DNA of 64,000 bases from Saccharina japonica (taxonomy: Eukaryota; Sar; Phaeophyceae; Laminariales; Laminariaceae), in the NCBI GenBank assembly GCA_008828725.1, contig MEHQ01002588.1, positions 26,352 to 90,351 on the forward strand, written 5' to 3'. Every line of letters starts with the position of its first letter. Position 1 is the first letter of the stretch. The notes beneath the pieces were generated by a model. It searched no databases. It saw only the letters and a list, made by a program, of their open reading frames with translations, and was not told where the DNA came from. Below, piece after piece: positions 17,301 to 31,900 of this stretch. The translations under genes and the position numbers were made by a program.

Positions 17301-20300
17301 AGCAGCAACCAACGTATTGCGGGGAAGCCTCCACCCGTAGGAAAACCCTTGTTCTTTCTCCCAGAATTGTCTGGAAAGACCCACCCCCCCCCCCACAAGC
17401 AGGAGAGGCGGATACGGGGATAGCTACATTAAGAGCACAGAACGGTAAAATGGTTAGTAGTTCGAAGGGGAAAAGGGAAGTACTTGTAGAGCATTACCGC
17501 AAGCTAGGGACGCCCACAACCAACGAAACGTTCGACAAATAATTTGAGAAAGATATCAACGCGTGGGCGGAGGCGAACGTAGATGCATCAGAAAGGGAAG
17601 ACAGTGGTTCAGAAGGGTTACAGGGAGAGTTCACAAGAGAAGAAGTAAGAACCCTCCGCCGTACAGCAGGAGAGGCAGATACGGGGATAGCTACATTAAG
17701 AGCACAGAACGGTAAAATGGTTAGTAGTTCGAAGGGGAAAAGGGAAGTACTTGTAGAGCATTACCGCAAGCTAGGGACGCCCACAACCAACGAAACGTTC
17801 GACGAAGAATTCGAGAAGGATATCAACGAGTGGGAAGAGGCGGAAGTAGATGCATCAGAGAGGGAAGGCAGTAGCTCAGAAGGGGTACAGGGAGAGTTCA
17901 CAAGAGAAGAAGTAAAGAAGTGTGTAGCTAAACTTGAGATTAGAAAGGCAGCAGGGGCAGACCAAATAGTTAATGAATTATGAAGTACGGGGGAGAAGGA
18001 ATGCTTACCATGATGGTTAAGTTGTATAACTGGATATGGAAAAACGAGTACGCACCTAAGAGATGGAGAGAAGGAGTAGTAGTAACCTTGTTCAAGGAGA
18101 CAAGGCTGACCCGGGTGACTATAGGGGGATAACGCTACTAAGCACTGTAGGTAAAAGAATACCTCCCTTATTTCTTGGTAAGATTTTGAACGATAGAATG
18201 GGAACAATGATGGAGAAGGAAGAAAAGATTAGCGAAGGGCAAGCAGGATTTAGGCCAAACCGTAGCTGCGTCGATCATGTGTACACATTAGGTAAGATAA
18301 TCCAAGGCAGGAAAGACGCGGGGCTAACAACGTACTGTTTCTTTTTAGATGTACAGAAGGCCTACGATACAGTATGGAGAAATGGGCTGTGGAAAAAGTT
18401 GTGGGAAATAGGGATAAGAGGAAAGATGTGGAGAATGATGAAGAAGATGACGGAATGTGCGAGAAGTGCTGTGATGTTGGACGGGGAAATATCGAAGTAC
18501 GTTGATATCCTACAGGGAGTTGCCCAGGGATGTACGCTATCACCTAACCTATTCAAGGTATACATTAATGACATGATAGTAGCAGTAGAAGCAGCATCGC
18601 AGGGAGTCACGGTGGGGGAAGATACGGTGTCGGGATTGATGTTTGCTGATGATTTCGTTTGCATATCAGAAACACCCGAAGGACTGCAGAAACAAATAGA
18701 GAAGGCAATAGAGTACACCAGGAAGTGGAGAGTGACGGCGAACGTAAAAAAGTGCGCAGTAGTTGTATGTAACGAAGATAAGGAGAGTCCGGTAACTTGT
18801 AAGTGGAAGTGGGGAGAAGATGAATTACCGATCGTAGACCAGTATACGTACCTTGGCGTAGAAATCTCAAAAGATTGCTCTTGGGATGCACACATAAATA
18901 AAATAATAGGCAAGGGTAAGGCACACGTAGGCAAGATGGAAGCAGTCCTAACAGACTCGCACCTTGACACTAGAATTAAGAGATGTATACTGATGAATGT
19001 GATTGTACCAAAGCTAGAATATGCAGGAGAAGTATGGGAAGGGAATGCGAAGCTCGTAAAACAGCTGGAAACAGTACAGATGACAGCAGCTAAAAAAGTA
19101 CTAGGATGCTCAAGTACGACGAGTAATACAGTATTGAGAGCAGAACTGGGAATGTACCCACTTGAGACAAATAGAGACGTGCGTAAGTTGAAATGGCAAT
19201 ATAAAGTAAAGAACATGCCAAATAAGAGGTTGCCAGCCATAGCCGATAAAGCTGTATGGGAGAAAGTAACCAAAGGGCGAGCTGGAATAAGGTGGGATAG
19301 CGTAGTCGAGAAAGTATGGAAGGAAATAGGAAACCAAAAAGAGACGCTGGCCATAGAGAAATTTAGCGGATACAAGACAGAAGTGAAAGAAAGGATAGAA
19401 AGAAGGGAAAGGCTAGCACTGAGAAAGAAGGTGGAAGGGGAAGAACACTTAGAGATGTACGGGGGTTGAGAGAAGGAATAGGAATGAAAAGGTATCTGCA
19501 CGGCCCAATGGACTTCGCGAAAAAGCTGAAACTGCGATTTCGTGTAGGGGACCTGGACCTGCCAGAAAGAAGAAGGTATACCAGTAGCCGGGAGGAGGAG
19601 GAAGTAGAGGCACAGATGTGCCCATGTGGCAAAGCCATAGAGAGTAGAGTTCACATAGTGGGAGAATGTGAAAGGTACAAGGAGGAAAGGGATGTGCTAG
19701 AGGAGGAGATGAGGAAAATAGACGAGTGTGACATGGAGCAGTTTGGTACACTAAATAGTAGCGAGAAAACGATCGCTATCTTAGGAGATAGATGGTGGCC
19801 ACAGGCGGCGAAGCAGGAAGGGGATAAGATTAGCAAAAGGTTTCTATGTAATATATGGAAACAACGTAATGAGCGCCCAAGTGTTGGAGGTGTCTCTATT
19901 AGGAGTAGGAACGGTGCTCCGTCTCGAAAGGGATGCGTGGTCAATGGTCGAATGACTAAGGCAAGCAACAAATGAGTACGCCCCCCCCCCCCCCCTCCGA
20001 TCTCCCGCCCCGTCCTCGGATGCTCCAATTAATGTCTTCTCCCAGAGATTGTAGGAGATTTCACGGGGTAGAGTTTATGTGTACGATAAACAACCTGTGA
20101 TTTAAGCATTTTTCGCAAATCCCCCGATTAGCCAGCCCCTCCGTAAATTGTGCCCTCTACCCCCCACGTGAAGATGCGAAGAAGCCCCTACTAAACTGTA
20201 GGCAGCTTGGCCGTGTGCGCCTTGTGTATCAATGGCAAGCTCCACGAAATCCGATGTATCCACTCGGGCATACCTGGTATACCGTTCGGTTCGTAGCCGC

Positions 20301-23300
20301 GTACGTTTCGTCTGTAGCCCACGTCGAACCCTAACCTGAATCCCTCCCTCTCTCCCTCCCTCCTGCCTGTACTGATTCGGTTGCCTTGTGTGCTTTCCTT
20401 CCAGGCATGGACAAAATTTTGCAGTCGATGGGTAGCCGGGACGGAGGCATCAGCGTGACGAACGACGGGGCTACGATCCTCCGAGCGATCCACGTCGATA
20501 ACGCGGCGGCTAAGGTGTTGGTCAACATCGCTAAGACGCAGGCAAGTGCTTCGTCAACCCGTCCTCTCTTGTCTCTCTCTCTCTCGGGGCGCTTCTTGTC
20601 CTTGTCCGCTGTCGACCGTCCTTTTTCCTCGATACCTTACCGTGTAGTTCGTTGGGCCAATGAGTCCAACCGGGTGTTGCGTTTGAATGCAAGATTATTC
20701 AGGGCTCTTCACGGAATCATGACCTCACCGGCGGGTCGGGTCAGATTTTGTTTTCATCTCACGGATCGGGTCGAGTCGAGTCGGATCGGGTGGGGGGACC
20801 ATAGTAAATAGGACCTACAGTACAGACACAAACCTATATATTTACCTATTTTACTATCAACATTTGGTCCTAATTGCTATGGTTCCCAGTAATGGGAGGT
20901 TTTCAAACTCTCACGGGTCGGGTCGGGTCATCCTTGCCCGACCCAACCCGACCTGACCCGCGAGGTTTGACCCAACTCTGTGAACACTCCTGAAATCATG
21001 TTTCTCTTGTTAACCTGGTGCACTGCGTCTGCCGTGCATGCAACGTATATACCCATCTTATGTAGCCGCTTGATTTATTCGGTGAATTCAGGTCGCCGCA
21101 TCCACTCGTCCACAGAAGCGATACACACCAACTTGGTAAAAGTCTTAGAGCTACCTGGAATGTTCGTACGAGACAACCCTTGTTTTTGCTTGCTTAGATT
21201 TTTTATGCCGGTTTTTACAGTTTTTCATTGTCTCTTACATGCTCCGCTAGTGTGTGGCATATACGGAGTATGTGCTATGTATGTCATCCAAGTGCGCCTG
21301 CCTCTGCGCGCTTTTTCCAGCGACCAATCATAACACGCGGTGTTTCTTTCTCGCCGCGTTCTGTTGGCCCTCTTGTAACTATGTATCTCCAGGACGACGA
21401 GGTCGGGGACGGCACAACGAGCGTTACGGTCCTCTGCGGCGAGCTGCTCCGGGAAGCCGAGCAGCTGGTCAACCAGCGCCTGCACCCGCAGGTCGGTCGG
21501 TCGCGTGCATGCATGCATGCATTCCCGCGCGCGCGCGTGCCTTTTCGTTGTTGTTATTGTTGTTTTCGTGCATATCCGTTTGCTGGCAAACTTTATGGTT
21601 GTGCTCAATAGGTTCCGGTTTCTTTGTATTTTTGAGGTGTTTTGTTTTGCTCATTTTGTGCTCAATAAGTGGTAGAAATACGCCTCAGATGGTGCAACTC
21701 CCAGTGCGCGACGCCCTCTGGAACGAAAACGTTTCGTGCACATTACCGTTGACGGTTAACTCTGTTCACGCTTTAACTCTGCAGTGTTGGCAGCAGTCGG
21801 TGATCTCCGCTCCTGATGTGTCCGGCACTCCGGTTTCTATGGGTTCCCTCTTTGGGGTTTCCACACCCCTCCAGCCGCTTTTGCCTTTGCCGGCACTGCA
21901 CACGAAGCACCACCCACCTCTTCTCGCATGGAGTTGGTCGGAGCAAGCGGAACAAACCGAACCGAAAACAAACCAAAACGAACCGAAACAAACCAAACAG
22001 AGCAACGGAACGGAACGCGTCCACACGTTGAACGTGCTCACAGGTACTCACAGAGGTTGGTCCCTCACACACTTGCCACGTGGCTTCGGTTGGTTTCCCC
22101 CCAACCCTGTTGCTCTCCTTCCCTTCTTCAAAACGCTGCATTCATAGGTTTGGTCCCTCTCACGCGCACCCGTCGTGCATAAGTCGGTCGGTCGTTTCGC
22201 CCCCTCCCTTGCTCTTCTTTTTCTTGTATTTAGATACACGTGATTGTCGTTCAGACCTTCCTACCGTCCCTCAAGACACTCCCGCGTGCCTCGGTCCCCC
22301 CCCCCCCCCCCCCCCCGCGGCTTGTGGTTTTTTTTTTTTTTTTTTTTTTTTTTGCGGTGTTATCTCTTATGTATGATTTCCTCTTGTATTTATAAACATT
22401 GAAACCTTACGATATCAGCTGTGAGATCTTTTCGTTGAACCCCCTTTCTGTTCTCTCGTATATATGATTCCCTCTTGTATTTATAAACATTAAAACCTTA
22501 TGACATCAGCTGTGAGATCGAGCGTTTCGTCGAAACTCACTAATTGCAAGCTGTGTGTGTGCGTGACATTTATACAGAACGCTGCACCCACAGAGGCTAA
22601 TACAGTAGTAATACCTCTATCGCTCACGTGCACCGTTTATGTTCGCGTCCCCTCCCCCCCCTTCCCACATCACTCTCGTTTTTCTTGGACACACATGACA
22701 AATGTTGTGTGCAGACTATCATCCAGGGGTGGCGATTGGCGACCGCGACGGCCCGGAAAGTTCTGGCGGCCAGCGCCGAGGACAACGGAAAGGACGAGGT
22801 CAAGTTCAGGGAGGACCTCACCAACATCGCAAAGTGAGAAACCTCTTTTTATTTTGGTGTTGTAGAGCTATCGTGCAAAAGGCGTTTCCAAGTTTGGGGA
22901 GCGGGGGGGGGTGTACTTCATTTTCATGCATGGCCGTAGTCGTGTGACAATAGAGCGGGGGGCGGGGGGGGGGGGGGGGGTTCGTTTCTTTCCTTGTCGC
23001 AACAACGGGTACAAAAACAGAACTGCGATAGGTGGGTTCGGGGGGGTCGTTCTTCTTGTCGCGGTGGTGGTGGTCCGCCGGGAGTTTGGCTTTTCTTTGT
23101 GGGTGGGGGACGGTCGGTTTCCTTGTGAGTTAGAGGATGTTGACATTTGGCGTTACGGCGTTTGCTGTTCATGCTTGGGTTACTGCCTGCGGCTGGTTCC
23201 AAGCGTATCTTATGTTTTACCGTTGGGGATCGATCGGATTGTGAGTTTTCGGTGAAATTTGAGTACTGTACATGCCCCATTTTTTGCCTTAGGAAAACAT

Positions 23301-25951
23301 GTTTTTTTTTCAACGCGCTGTTGTCGTTTTTTTAGGGACATACCGGTAGAAGAGAGATGGCGTCTTTGTTCTTGTGGGCTTCCGTTGGATGCATGTGAGG
23401 GATAGGGGAAAGAGTCGTTTATGTCCCCCTACTAGTCGCCGCTACACGGCGCACAACATTGGCGCACAACGTTTTTGTCCATCTATATAGAGAGATGATC
23501 CCAACCCAGGAAACACGCGCTATATCATGTAGATCGTGCAGCTCCCACCCGGTATCACGAGCTATAGATAATACAGGCCAGGGATCTATCTACCCGCTCT
23601 GAAAAATCTAATCATGAACGGTGGGAATCGATTGTCTGCCCGAAGATGTGAACTGGTTAGACGTCAGGGGTTGACCTCTTTTGTTCCCCTTTTGCTCTCA
23701 GGACGACCTTGAGCTCGAAGCTGCTGACGCACGAGAAGGACCGTTTCGCCAAACTCGCCGTGAACGCCGTGCTCCGACTCAAGGGCTCCGGTAACCTGGA
23801 CTACATCCAGATTATCAAGAAGCCCGGAGGGTCGCTGAAGGAGTCCTACCTCGAGGAGGGGTGAGAGAGCCTGAGTTTCTATAGAGATGGGTTTTTGTTG
23901 GCACTATACAGTACAGGACACCTACTGTAGTAAGAAACAGGCTGACAAGAAAGCCAGGCTGATGTTTAACGGAAAATAATGAAATTAAAGAGTCGTAATC
24001 TGGAAATTAGTGTAGAAAGTACCCTCTCTCAAATAATAAATCCAGCCTGGGCAAGCTTTCCTGTTTGTTATTAGATGTCCTGTACTGTATATCGTGCACC
24101 ATCAGTATGTTTTTTTGGGCGAAGGCACGGCATTTAGGGGGTGGGGGTTTCCAGCTTATTAAGGCGATTTCACCTCAGTATGTATCAGGGCTGTTCACGG
24201 GTCGGTTCAAACCTCGCGAGTCGGGTTTGGTCGGGTAAGGGTGACCCGACCCGATCCGTGAGAGTTCGGAAACCTCCTGGCCCGGCCCGACCCGACCCGA
24301 CCCGTGAGATTTAATAAAAATCTTAACCCGTGAAGAGCCGTGGTATTTATGCTGTTGGCGGAAGGGGCGCGGCTCAGCATGGTAAGAACAAGGCACGCCC
24401 GCGCCGTGAGACGCTGGCGCCAGTAAATATACCTGGTAAAACGTCATGTATACACTGTATAGTAGACGCCGCCAGCCACGCGGGTGTCATCAGCGAGTAG
24501 CGTATATATGGGTCTACCGCTTGTGTGGTTTTTCGATTCGATATTCGCTCCGTTCGTTTTTCTCCTGACGGGAGGAGGTCCGAGAAAGTAAACGACCACG
24601 CTCGCCGCACTCGAACACAAGGCGTAAAAAAAATACGAAGCATGTTCGTGTTTTTTTACCGCCCCCCCCCCGTCTCCCGTCCAATTTACCGCCTCCTCGG
24701 CACTACTGTGTCTGGTACATAGCTTCATCCTGAAGAGGAAGATGTGTGGGACAGTCGACGGTCATCGAGAACGCGAAGATCTTGATCGCTCACAAAAATA
24801 GCATGTTCCTATTTTTTTAACCGTGCCCGTCCCCCCCGTCCCCCGTCCCCCCGCGTCCTCTTTACCGCCTGCTCGGCACTACTGTGTCTGGTAGCTTCAT
24901 CCTGAACAAGAAGATCGGGGTGGGACAGCCGAAGGTCATCGAGAACGCGAAGATCTTGATCGCCAACACTGCCATGGATACCGACAAGATCAAGATTTAC
25001 GGCTCGAGGGTCAGGGTGGACTCCATGAACAAGGCGAGTAAAAACGCCTCCGCCGCAACGAGCAGACGCACGCGACGGACGGGATGGGATGTGACCACTT
25101 TCCTTGCATTTAGGGTGTTGCCGGGGGGTTTTGTTGTTGAGGCGTACCGGCTGCAGGTTGAGTATACACGTAGTCTAGTGAGGGTTCAATTGTCGTGATA
25201 CGTTCAAAGGATGTGTTTTGTAGGGTATGCACTCTGACAAAGTACCCTAGGTGTCTCGCACCGTAAAAGGGATATATCAGTATGATGAACATAACCAAAA
25301 TTTGGTGCCCGGGTACCCCCTGGATGTATAGGAACTGCTTTACCAAATACACGCTTGCAAGATGCCCCGAGAGACGTATTTTTCTCTCGTGTAGCCTCGC
25401 GGTATATACATACCTGGTATATACATGTAACCGATTCGTCAATGGGAACGCCCATAGTAGAACCAGGGGAGGAGTTCACCTCCAGAGCTCTTGTAGAGCG
25501 CACTGTGTCGTGATGGTGTTCTTTGTCCCGTTGACTTGGTCGAGCTGTGCGACAGTGGCGCCATCGTTGGGCCGGGGTGTGGACCACGCTCCGTCGCTAT
25601 CTGGGTGGAAAGGGTGGGGTGCGCATGAGGTTTCTTTTTTATCCCTCCGTCGGAGGATTTAAACAAAAATTAAATAAAATGTGATCTGGTCTGATCTGAT
25701 CTGATCTGGTCTGATCTGACCTGATCTGATCTGATCTGATCTGATCTGATCTGATGGGGTGCGCTGGAACTGTGTGGTGGTGAGATTATCTAACTTTGAT
25801 TGTTGTTCGTGCAATATAGGTGGCGGAGATCGAGGAGGCGGAGAAGCAGAAGATGCGCAACAAGTGCGAGAAGATCATCGACCACGGCGTCAACGTATTC
25901 GTGAACCGCCAGCTCATCTACAACTTCCCGGAGCAGGTGCATCAGTTTTTG

Positions 25952-25992
<41 letters not shown>

Positions 25993-28029
25993 GGAGAGAA
26001 ATAATATAGGGGTCGGATGAAGTCCTGGCCCCCCTTTTTTTATATCGTTCAGAGCCAGACGAGTCCCGTGTGTACTCGTTTTACCCCGGCACACGCTAGG
26101 TAACACCTCCCGACCCATCGCACCCAGCAGAGCAGCAGCAGCAGTCCGTACGTAAGATGCCTTGAGTGCGTCTAAACCATGTGACCGAGCCAAATTATAC
26201 CCAAGATACGTATCATAGGCGCTTTTGATTTTCCGGCAGGAGTGACCGCGCGGCAGATATGTTTTCTCCGTCTCACTCAGCAAGCCCCCCGTACGTATGT
26301 ATATATGTGTTCATGTAGATGCCTTGCAGGCGTCTCGAACATGTGCCAAGGTACCAAACCAAACCAAATCAAACCAACCTAATCCAATCAAATTTTAAAA
26401 ACAAATGCGCTTTTGACTTCTCGGCAATACTGACTGGCCTCTCGTCCGACCATACCCAGCAAACAGCCCGTACGCGTATGATGTGAACATCTAGTATAGA
26501 GATGCCTTGAGCCCCTTATCAGGCCGGGCTCTCGTTTTCGGGCCAAATTACTTGAAATTGGACTTAAGATCTACTTGTTTTTTTCACACTGCGGTTCTTT
26601 ATTGGGTTAAATGCGTGCCTCGAAAATGTTTACCTATTTTTACACTTCGAAGTAAAACCAGACCAAACCATGCTGACATCGACTACAACCGCGGCAGATT
26701 TTTGCGGAGGCTGGAGTGATGGCGATCGAGCACGCGGACTTCGAGGGCGTGGAGCGACTTGCCGCGGTGACCGGTGGCGCCACCGCGTCTACCTTCGACC
26801 ACCCTGAGCTGGCTGTGCTGGGAGAGTGTAAGAAGATCGAGGAGGTGAGGTCGAGATGGCCGCCGGGAGGAGGGGAGGGGGGGACGAAAAAAGGGCAAAT
26901 GCCAAAATCAGGTATACCTGATCCATTTGAGCCAAAATCAGGTATATACTAAAACCAAGTCAAAAACGCACGCCACAAACGGTGTTATTCAGGACTTTTT
27001 GGCTGTGAGAAATAATCAAACATATTTTTGAATTTGCGCCTGAACAGCAGAATGATTGCGAATGTGTGTGTCCTCCAAACTCTTGACAAATGTCGTATGT
27101 TATTTTCAGTACGGGTATTAATATCTGTCGTATGCTTTCATTGATTTCGTGACCACACTCACTCCTACGACGTGTATTTCCGTATTCTTGTACCAGGTAC
27201 GTAAGTACATAGTCGTCGTAGCCACATTGATGGCATACGAACAAAACATCGAGTTAATTTGAGACTGAACTACTGATACGTTCAAAGGATGTGTTTTGTA
27301 GGGTATGCACTCTGACAAAGTACCCTAGGTGTCTCGCACCGTAAAAGGGATATATCAGTATGATGAACATAACCAAAATTTGGTGCCCGGGTACCCCCTG
27401 GATGTATAGGAACTGCTTTACCAAATACACGCTTGCAAGATGCCCCGAGAGACGTATTTTTCTCTCGTGTAGCCTCGCGGTATATACATACCTGGTACAT
27501 ACATGTAACCGATTCGTCAATGGGAACGCCCATAGTAGAACCAGGGGAGGAGTTCACCTCCAGAGCTCTTGTAGAGCGCACTGTGTCGTGATGGTGTTCT
27601 TTGTCCCGTTGACTTGGTCGAGCTGTGCGACAGTGGCGCCAACGTTGGGCCGGGGTGTGGACCACGCTCCGTCGCTATCTGGGTGGAAAGGGTGGGGTGC
27701 GCTTGAGGTTTCTTTTTTATCCCTCCGTCGGAGGATTTAAACAAAAATGAAATAAAATGTGATCTGGTCTGATCTGATCTGATCTGGTCTGATCTGACCT
27801 GATCTGATCTGATCTGATCTGATCTGATCTGATGGGGTGCGCTGGAACTGTGTGGTGGTGAGATTATCTAACTTTGATTGTTGTTCGTGCAATATAGGTG
27901 GCGGAGATCGAGGAGGCGGAGAAGCAGAAGATGCGCAACAAGTGCGAGAAGATCATCGACCACGGCGTCAACGTATTCGTGAACCGCCAGCTCATCTACA
28001 ACTTCCCGGAGCAGGTGCATCAGTTTTTG

Positions 28030-28077
<48 letters not shown>

Positions 28078-28926
28078 CTTGCATTTAGGGTGTTGCCGGG
28101 GGGTTTTGTTGTTGAGGCGTACCGGCTGCAGGTTGAGTATACACGTAGTCTAGTGAGGGTTCAATTGTCGTGATACGTTCAAAGGATGTGTTTTGTAGGG
28201 TATGCACTCTGACAAAGTACCCTAGGTGTCTCGCACCGTAAAAGGGATATATCAGTATGATGAACATAACCAAAATTTGGTGCCCGGGTACCCCCTGGAT
28301 GTATAGGAACTGCTTTACCAAATACACGCTTGCAAGATGCCCCGAGAGACGTATTTTTCTCTCGTGTAGCCTCGCGGTATATACATACCTGGTACATACA
28401 TGTAACCGATTCGTCAATGGGAACGCCCATAGTAGAACCAGGGGAGGAGTTCACCTCCAGAGCTCTTGTAGAGCGCACTGTGTCGTGATGGTGTTCTTTG
28501 TCCCGTTGACTTGGTCGAGCTGTGCGACAGTGGCGCCATCGTTGGGCCGGGGTGTGGACCACGCTCCGTCGCTATCTGGGTGGAAAGGGTGGGGTGCGCA
28601 TGAGGTTTCTTTTTTATCCCTCCGTCGGAGGATTTAAACAAAAATGAAATAAAATGTGATCTGGTCTGATCTGATCTGATCTGGTCTGATCTGACCTGAT
28701 CTGATCTGATCTGATCTGATCTGATCTGATGGGGTGCGCTGGAACTGTGTGGTGGTGAGATTATCTAACTTTGATTGTTGTTCGTGCAATATAGGTGGCG
28801 GAGATCGAGGAGGCGGAGAAGCAGAAGATGCGCAACAAGTGCGAGAAGATCATCGACCACGGCGTCAACGTATTCGTGAACCGCCAGCTCATCTACAACT
28901 TCCCGGAGCAGGTGCATCAGTTTTTG

Positions 28927-28965
<39 letters not shown>

Positions 28966-31900
28966 GGAGAGAAATAATATAGGGGTCGGATGAAGTCCTG
29001 GCCCCCCTTTTTTTATATCGTTCAGAGCCAGACGAGTCCCGTGTGTACTCGTTTTACCCCGGCACACGCTAGGTAACACCTCCCGACCCATCGCACCCAG
29101 CAGAGCAGCAGCAGCAGTCCGTACGTAAGATGCCTTGAGTGCGTCTAAACCATGTGACCGAGCCAAATTATACCCAAGATACGTATCATAGGCGCTTTTG
29201 ATTTTCCGGCAGGAGTGACCGCGCGGCAGATATGTTTTCTCCGTCTCACTCAGCAAGCCCCCCGTACGTATGTATATATGTGTTCATGTAGATGCCTTGC
29301 AGGCGTCTCGAACATGTGCCAAGGTACCAAACCAAACCAAATCAAACCAACCTAATCCAATCAAATTTTAAAAACAAATGCGCTTTTGACTTCTCGGCAA
29401 TACTGACTGGCCTCTCGTCCGACCATACCCAGCAAACAGCCCGTACGCGTATGATGTGAACATCTAGTATAGAGATGCCTTGAGCCCCTTATCAGGCCGG
29501 GCTCTCGTTTTCGGGCCAAATTACTTGAAATTGGACTTAAGATCTACTTGTTTTTTTCACACTGCGGTTCTTTATTGGGTTAAATGCGTGCCTCGAAAAT
29601 GTTTACCTATTTTTACACTTCGAAGTAAAACCAGACCAAACCATGCTGACATCGACTACAACCGCGGCAGATTTTTGCGGAGGCTGGAGTGATGGCGATC
29701 GAGCACGCGGACTTCGAGGGCGTGGAGCGACTTGCCGCGGTGACCGGTGGCGCCACCGCGTCTACCTTCGACCACCCTGAGCTGGCTGTGCTGGGAGAGT
29801 GTAAGAAGATCGAGGAGGTGAGGTCGAGATGGCCGCCGGGAGGAGGGGAGGGGGGGACGGGGGGGGGTGGTGAAGGTGGAGGTTTTTGTGCCGATTTCTT
29901 TCTGCACGACATTTACAGAAAATGTGGTTTTGATACGCTCCTTGCGGAAGCTTTGCGTCTTTCTGCTTTGCGTTTGTTTGCTTTGCGTCTGTCTGCTTTG
30001 CGGCTGCTTTGTATCTGCTTTGTGTCAGCTTTACGACAGCTTTGCGTCTGCTTTGCCCCAGCTTTGCCTCAGCCGTCACGCAATGTATGCCACGGCGCGT
30101 TGCGTATATGTATAGTTATGTTTGTGAAATTTTCGCACTTTTCGCAACTTTTCTCTCCGCGCGAGCGCTTTTCGGCAAAACGCTAAGTACCCCGACACGG
30201 GAGGCCCGGCCGGACACATTGGTCGAGGTTTGGGCTCGATCCGAGCTCTGTGGCTCGCGTGATCGCGGGCGCTCGAAGTTTTTTTTCCCGCGGGAGTGGA
30301 TAAGCCGATTTCCCGGGTTTTCTGCATGAGGCCGTATTTTTGTACGTACGTGCCAGTAAATAATGCGTAATGTCCTGTTGTTTGCCGTGATTTCACGAGC
30401 TGGTCATACGCACACACAGGAGAGCTCAGACATATCGGTATACCACAGACAGGTAGAAACAGAACATGCAGAGAGCACAACGTTACTACTCTGCATAAAT
30501 AAGCACCAGCAGCAGGTAACACCGTGCGTGGGTGATACACCCATCTGCGCTGTACTGCTGTGGCTAGCTGTGTTTATCGGAGCAAGCGGTCCGTAATCCA
30601 CCATCTACCTTTCTGTTGTGCTGATATGTGTGACTGACCCACTCTCACTTTGGCCTGAAATGTAATGGTCGCTTTGATCAAATAGGAGTACGCGTACCTC
30701 AACTGTTCATACGTACGAGTACATATCTTTTTTGTGTTTCTTTCCTGAAGCTCACTTCAGAAATCTACAAGACATCAGACAATATGCAGCAAAAACAAAC
30801 GAGGTCACAGCCCCGCCTAATAGCACAAGCAGCAGACATTACTGTGGCGGGTCCGCCGTTTACTGCTGTGGCTATTAGTGGTTGCTTCATCGGAGGCTTG
30901 CATCCGTCATCAGCAATCGCCACCACACCTCTCTCTCTCTTTTGCGCTGCTGCCTGCTGCCTGCCTGTGCTTGCATGGTGTATGTGCGGCCTGTCGTGCA
31001 TTTGGCGCAAGCCGCGACAAATAATACTGTACCGGTATTTGGGCAAATCATTTTTTGATGTTTAATTATTTATTTTCAGGTGCGGGGGTGCAATCTGGGC
31101 AAAACAAAAAATAATTACTGTAGATCGCATTTCCAATTTTAATATTTCGTACCAGAAATAGAGTTAATTAATTATTTTCGGAGTTCGGGCACACGATAAC
31201 CCAGACCCCACATATATAAGACAAACAGCAAACACAAACCCAGTGGATTTCTTACGTAGTAGGCAGGTGTGGTCGAGAGTTTCAGCCCCTTCTTCGATGC
31301 ATCCTTTTCTACTTCTTCTGCAAATACTATCCCACCACTACTGCTGTACGAGCACTGCTGTGTCCCATGTGTCACGTGTCCGTGCGTGTGCGGTGTGTGC
31401 TGTGTGTCATAGACCTTCCATACCTTGAGCGCCACAACAATAAACTATTGACAAATATGATAAAATGTTTGGCGAGGTCATTAAAAAAAATCTCTGAGAA
31501 CGATCGAGTCAATAGTAGTAGTAATGGTTCCATCATGTTTCCGAGTATGTTTTATCCCCAAAAATGCAGGTGCAGTTTTTAAAATGATATTTGTACAGCA
31601 TGCTGCAGTAGATATTTCATAACGTCGTATTTATGTAATACCAGTATACAATATGATATGCGTATGATACAATATCGCATGTTGTATTAAGAGTAGATTC
31701 TCGATTTGTCCTTGCGTCACTCCCCTAGGCACGTCCCGGAGGGGAACCTTGTACTATGTATATATGAGTCTGCATTTCTCTGGAAGGCACCAGAATTGGC
31801 CCTCGTGAGATTGTCGCTTATTCAGATAAATGAGTGCGAAGCAATTAAATATCCTCAAAAAGGTGGCTGCAGTTGTAAAGAGGCTATAATAGTATACTGT

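Noticed and set aside
18362..19654. 430-residue antisense frame
   Set aside because: It is the mirror of the LINE RT coding strand; the sense strand carries the conserved RT motifs.
25204..28562. Three near-identical sets of 75-127-residue ORFs
   Set aside because: They are intron sequence copied with the CCT2 exon 8/9 blocks; their identity reflects recent duplication, not selection.
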